Shown piece after piece: positions 59,801 through 64,000 of a DNA stretch of 64,000 nucleotides; position 1 is the first letter of the stretch; every line of letters starts with the position of its first letter. Source of the DNA: Utricularia gibba (taxonomy: Eukaryota; Streptophyta; Magnoliopsida; Lamiales; Lentibulariaceae); the NCBI GenBank assembly GCA_002189035.1, contig NEEC01000010.1, positions 620,001 to 684,000 on the forward strand. Reading direction: 5' to 3'. The notes below the pieces were generated by a model, which made no database searches, was not told the DNA's origin, and worked only from the letters and a program-made list of their open reading frames with translations. The position numbers and the translations under genes are program-made.

Positions 59801-61344
59801 GAGTTCAATAGAACATGTCTTGGTTGCAGAAGCACTCTCAATTGCATATACTTCGAATAAATTATTGTTTAATGATAACGCTAAAGTTGCTAATGAACCT
59901 TTATGAGAAATGGGACAGAAAGATATAGAACATATTTTCCTCTTAACTCTGATGATATGAAGAGCCCTGAAAACATCATTAACTGTAATAGAGAAATCCC
60001 TTTCCTCTTCAACTACAGCATGATAAACTCCATTACCAGTCGCCTCATTTTTATCTCTCTGAGATTTTTTCTCCTTTCGTAGGATTCTGCGTTTTGCCTT
60101 ATGTTTAGATTCAGAGTCATCCAATACCCGGAAAAGTTCTACCACCGTCCCAGCAACTTGGCATGCCAATAAATTACCAGTCTTGGAAAAGCATAGAGTT
60201 GAAACTCTATCCTTACTCTGACGCTGTAGATCACCAAAGTGTTTCAAGACTATCCATTTCTTCCCCGTCAAAGCAGATTCATTGAGATTAGCAGAATCAG
60301 ATTTGTTAAGTTCAGACTTTTGATCGTTGATCTCATTAACAACCGAATACAATCTAACCTCTGGATCGGCAGATCCTGACACAAGATATCTTTCGTTTGG
60401 GTCAACATCTATAGACCAAATTTCACTATGATGACCACCAACAATCTGAATGCACTGCTGAGTATCAAGATCCCAAACTCTCAAAAATTTGTCCTTTGAT
60501 GAACTCACCAATTTTTTACTGGAATCCAAGAAACGAAGGTCAGTGACCTACAAAAAGGCAGACAGAGGAAAACAAGAGGGTTAAATTGCCAGGGATTAAA
60601 ATTACACAGAAACACAGCAGATCAGTCTTTGGTGACACAATAAAAAATGGATCATCCCCCAGGGTGTACACAGACCTGGTCCCGATGACCTTGAAAGCGA
60701 AAAAGACCAGCTTCAGCAATAGCATCCCATAAAATAATGTCACAGTCTTTGCTCCCGGAAGCTAGTAAAGACCCCTGATTATTGTATCGAAGTATCGTCA
60801 CAGCGCCCCTGTGTCCATTAAATGTTGCTTCACACGTTCCCTTTTCACAGTCCCATATTCTTATACTGCCATCGGAATAGCCACACGCAATCTGCAAACA
60901 TTCGCATTCTAATGGGTACAATAATAACATTAGAGAAGTAAAAAGTGCATCACCATCCTGTATTTCGGTTAAACTCGACAAAAAAACTTGCAGATTCAGC
61001 TTCAGAATCAGAAAAACATTTTAACAGACCAATTCAAAATTCTAGCAGTGTCCCACTATCATACTGAAGAAATACATCACATGACACTTGACGCTATCAC
61101 AAACCACAGAAGACGAAGAGGATGCAATGGAGGAGACAGCAATTGAAGCAGCGCGAGAAGAGGATGAAGGAGATGGAGATAGAGTCCTTGTGCAGATTCC
61201 CTGACGCACGTTCCACACGCCAAGTTTTTCAAGCGCACCCGCCAAAAGTTGCCTCCCAGTACTGTCGTATGTTATGTTACAATCCCTCGAAACTATTACG
61301 CCGAAGGACGCCGCCTGCTCGTACCTCAGGTATGCCTTCACCAT
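56841..61344 (-). CDS. WDR3: WDR3/UTP12 (DIP2-like) ribosome biogenesis protein, 12 exons
   Basis: Nucleolar WD40 protein equivalent to yeast Dip2/Utp12 and human WDR3, a subunit of UTP-B in the small-subunit processome needed for 18S rRNA maturation. Minus-strand exons: 61344-61105, 60891-60676, 60547-59441, 59335-59213, 58988-58807, 58729-58498, 58393-58205, 58060-57932, 57695-57627, 57545-57423, 57120-57070, 57002-56841; 940 residues, the usual size. The N-terminus is [19 protein letters not shown] repeats include [57 protein letters not shown] and DRMVKYWD. A basic stretch ([14 protein letters not shown]) lies mid-protein. The Utp12 domain at the C-terminus has [32 protein letters not shown] and [17 protein letters not shown], before a Lys/Arg-rich tail. 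Exon 1's donor at 61104 was chosen because it aligns with the family. The frame is intact. Divergent from the Rab gene. Confidence 0.9.
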
Positions 61345-62318
61345 TCTCTTCGTCAGGCAGGTATCCCCGGTGGTGACGTAAATTCCATCAGCCCATTAGA
61401 ATATGGACGTGGTAGCCTGGAGATGACGATGTGAGGGTTTTTAGGGTTTTGCAATTTCTGGCTGACTTATAAACCAGTTTACATTTACAATCACAGGCTC
61501 AAACACACACTGGGCTTATTTTATGTTTCAATGAAAGCCCATTCATTCAAACGAAAAACTGCTGATGTGACAGGCCCAATAACACACAGGAAGTTCCGGT
61601 GCACATCTGTGAGCCAGCTCGCATCACCTAAGCATTCAGCCAGAATCCAAGTCTAATCTGATAAAACCAGCCCAGTGCGAAGAGTTTGGAAGCAGTCATT
61701 TCTGATCGTGCCTATGGTCAACTCCACTTGTTATCCCACTCACCATTGATAACAACAATGTTTTCGGTTGATAACAACAGCCCAGCGCGAGGATGCTCTG
61801 TTTTTGCTGTGTTCATGTTGTGTGTTCTGTTTTTTTGAAAAGGAAGCAGTGCGTTGTTCGTTCATTTTCGCTTGAGCAAAGTATGGTTTTGTCAACATCA
61901 TCATTCGATCAATTACATATACAAACGTAGAAGGTCAGTGACTCCGGTGAGAATCATTTGTTCGATCCAACACTAGGTACTGCAAGTGCAACCTCGAATA
62001 TTCTGGAGTTTTACATCTGGCTAGCTGATGTAGTAGGGCCTTGGAACTGGAACAGTGGAAGCCACCGAGGCCCCAATTTACACCTGTGGAGTGGACAGTG
62101 TCAAACTTTAAACTTTATTACAGGGTGGCCCGTTGCCGTCGGGCCAGGGCCACCGGGAACCAAGAAAACGGTGGAGGAAGCATTCCGATTCTGTAGCAGT
62201 GAGCAGAGAAGACAAGGAAAGAAAAGAACGGCGTAACCGTTGCACCATTTTCTCTATCTATGCAAATAATCAGGATGTCGCTATTGGGCATTTCGATGCC
62301 TTTTCACCGGAAGTAGAC
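61345..62318. other. Shared upstream region of WDR3 and the Rab gene
   Basis: About 1 kb between divergent genes. Holds aggcccaataac and agcccattc motifs near 61540-61580; GGCCCA-type elements of this kind are common in plant promoters of ribosome-biogenesis genes. No gene inside. Confidence 0.5.
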
Positions 62319-62468
62319 AGTCTTCAATGCTCCTAGCTTTTAGATTTTGCATTGCTTGATTTCGCGAGTCGCTGATAAGGGGAAGAAGGTTTGGTTTTAG
62401 TGTGGATTGTGCAAAGGATTTGTGATTTGTCCTTCAAATTTTTTGTTTGTTGGGGTTTGGAGTTTGAA

Positions 62469-63601
62469 ATGGGGAGTTCTGGGTGGGGCAGAGCAATCAC
62501 GACCTCTCGTTCAAGATCTTGATGATCGGAGATTCTGCCGTCGGCAAGAGCACCCTCCTTTTCAGTTTCATTTCCAATCTTGTTGACGATGATCTTACCC
62601 CCACCATCGGTATGAAATTCACTTCTTCTGGTCAATTTTTCTGCTTCCAACTTGAGTGTTTTATTTAAATACGTTATTGTATTTTTGGTGATTCTAAGGT
62701 GTGGATTTCAAGATCAAGTTTCTTACGGTAGGCCACAAAAAATTGAAACTTACAATTTGGGATACTGGTGAGTTTTTTTTAGCTTCTTTGTGTCTTCACT
62801 TGGAAATAGTCATATATGAGACTCTTAATATAGAATCGATTGCCATGTATACATGTCTGTCTCTTGTCAGCTGGACAAGAAAGGTTCAGGACACTGACCA
62901 GTTCTTATTACAGAGGGGCACAAGGGATCATTCTTGGTTAGTTACTTTGTAGAATTCAAAGCCATTTTCTTGCACCCATGTTGTCTTTGTATCCCCATCT
63001 GATGATTTGTTTATGGGTAGTCTATGATGTAACAAGGCGGGATACATTTAAAAACTTGTCCGATATCTGGGCAAAGGAACTAGAACTGTACTCTTCCGGC
63101 AGGGAATGTATCAAGATGCTTGTTGGAAACAAAGTTGACAGGGTTTTTTCCCATCTTCTGTGTCTTCTTTAGTTTCCCCTTTTTTCCAAATGACGACATC
63201 CCGTGTATGCTGTCTCATTTGTATTATCTGATTCAGGAGTCGGATCGAGTAGTAGATAGGGAGGAAGGGCTGGCCCTGGCTAAGGAACTCGGATGTCTGT
63301 TCTTTGAAAGCAGTGCCAAAACTCGAGAAAGTGTTGAGCATTGTTTTGAAAAGCTTCTGATCAAGGTATGAAGAATGCTTGTTCTTGATACAGACAGAGA
63401 TGAATAACATTTACTTCGAATCCTGACACACATGAATCAGTCATACGGCAATGAGGAGTCTCTAAGGTATTATTTTGTTTCTTGTCCTTGTAACGATGAT
63501 GTTAGATAATGGAGGTTCCACGGCTACTTGAAGAAGGGTCTACTGTAAAGAGAAACATCCTGAAACAGAATCACGCCCGGAGCCGTGGCTGCTGCGCGTG
63601 A
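62469..63601 (+). CDS. Rab GTPase, RABC (Rab18) clade, 6 exons, frameshift at start
   Basis: Small GTPase of vesicle/peroxisome-linked traffic, closest in memory to Arabidopsis RABC2A (At5g03530). Exons 62469-62609, 62699-62767, 62871-62936, 63021-63142, 63237-63365, 63506-63601; 207 residues if one base is restored. Motifs: P-loop GDSAVGKS, switch [51 protein letters not shown], and the C-terminus RGCCA with two prenylatable cysteines. The ATG at 62469 is followed by TCTGGGTGGGG. The conserved frame ([17 protein letters not shown]) is reached only with one more G in this run. An in-frame TGA at 62465 excludes an earlier start, and the next in-frame ATG lies inside the first strand. Either a null allele or a sequence error. 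Confidence 0.85.
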
Positions 63602-64000
63602 GATGCTGCTCCAGGTGCAGTACACTGTAAATGATTATGTTGTGTTGCTGCAACATGCTTGATGCTGTGCTCCTTTTGATGTTGCTGGAGACCAGTGGAA
63701 TGTGTAAAAATCTGTTGATTCGTTATACTCTCCAAGAATGTGTAATACAGACGACCCATGAATAGATAGTTAAGTTGGATATGCATCATACACACAAATC
63801 AATGGCCTCTAACGATCACACGATTTAAATATATAAAAAAACATGAATTATACTTAAAAAAATAGATTCAATAAATTATTAGTAATATATAAATAATTAT
63901 ATATTTAATTATTTTATTTTTAAATTACGATATAAAATTGCTTGCACCTAACTATATAGCCGCCGGGAATTGGCGCCCTGTAGGAGAAACAGACACCCAC
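63602..64000. other. 3' flank of the Rab gene
   Basis: Likely 3' untranslated region followed by AT-rich DNA; nothing else recognised. Confidence 0.5.

Noticed and set aside
1-64000. CRISPR arrays, operons, ribosomal RNA and tRNA genes
   Set aside because: The DNA is plant nuclear; I saw no spaced short repeats of CRISPR type and no rRNA or complete tRNA fold. The tRNA-like matches are only the primer binding site.

Overview
This is a 64-kb stretch of nuclear DNA from a flowering plant, most likely a eudicot. The genes have AT-rich introns with plant-type splice sites. They belong to plant families (an 884-residue DYW-type PPR protein, PLATZ, a plastid-type NCS1 nucleobase permease, a plant PHD/GNAT protein). 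The intergenic DNA is a dense nest of plant LTR retrotransposons and hAT relics. Three of the genes resemble Arabidopsis genes that I recall lying close together at the top of chromosome 5 (PLUTO At5g03555, EMB175 At5g03800, RABC2A At5g03530), so the window may be a microsyntenic block enlarged by transposons. I cannot name the species.

Layout. 1-0.8 kb: a decayed FCP1-like phosphatase fragment. 1.47-3.71 kb (-): a 12-exon TauE/SafE-family membrane protein with a one-base deletion in its most conserved motif. 5.9-15.0 kb: an Athila-like Ty3/gypsy element with unequal LTRs, a tRNA-Asp primer site, dead RT and integrase, two polypurine tracts and a 10-bp palindrome repeated 12 times. 17.2-19.9 kb (-): intron-free EMB175-like PPR gene, head to head with a 3-exon PLATZ gene (20.8-21.7 kb, +). 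22.7-33.3 kb: a transposon nest: a Ty1/copia relic split by a 200-bp MITE, a ZMYM1-like hAT relic, LTR fragments, and a Tat-like element that carries an antisense ORF and has a solo LTR in its 5' LTR. 34.8-36.4 kb (+): PLUTO-like permease. 36.9-42.1 kb: four related LTR-like units of about 1 kb in a row. 43.3-46.4 kb: a complete but dead hAT element with 8-bp target duplications. 47.0-52.7 kb (-): 20-exon PHD/GNAT chromatin protein with a frameshift in exon 1. 53.6-55.7 kb: LTR relics. 56.2-63.6 kb: a 12-exon WDR3/UTP12 gene (-), with a RABC (Rab18) gene (+) upstream and a broken duplicate of that gene's exon 1 downstream.

Exon models were built by hand: each keeps the reading frame across canonical splice sites (one GC-AG intron) and follows remembered family sequence patterns. 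No alignment or transcript evidence was available. The single-base losses in three otherwise well-kept host genes all fall in G/C runs and may be assembly errors rather than real mutations.
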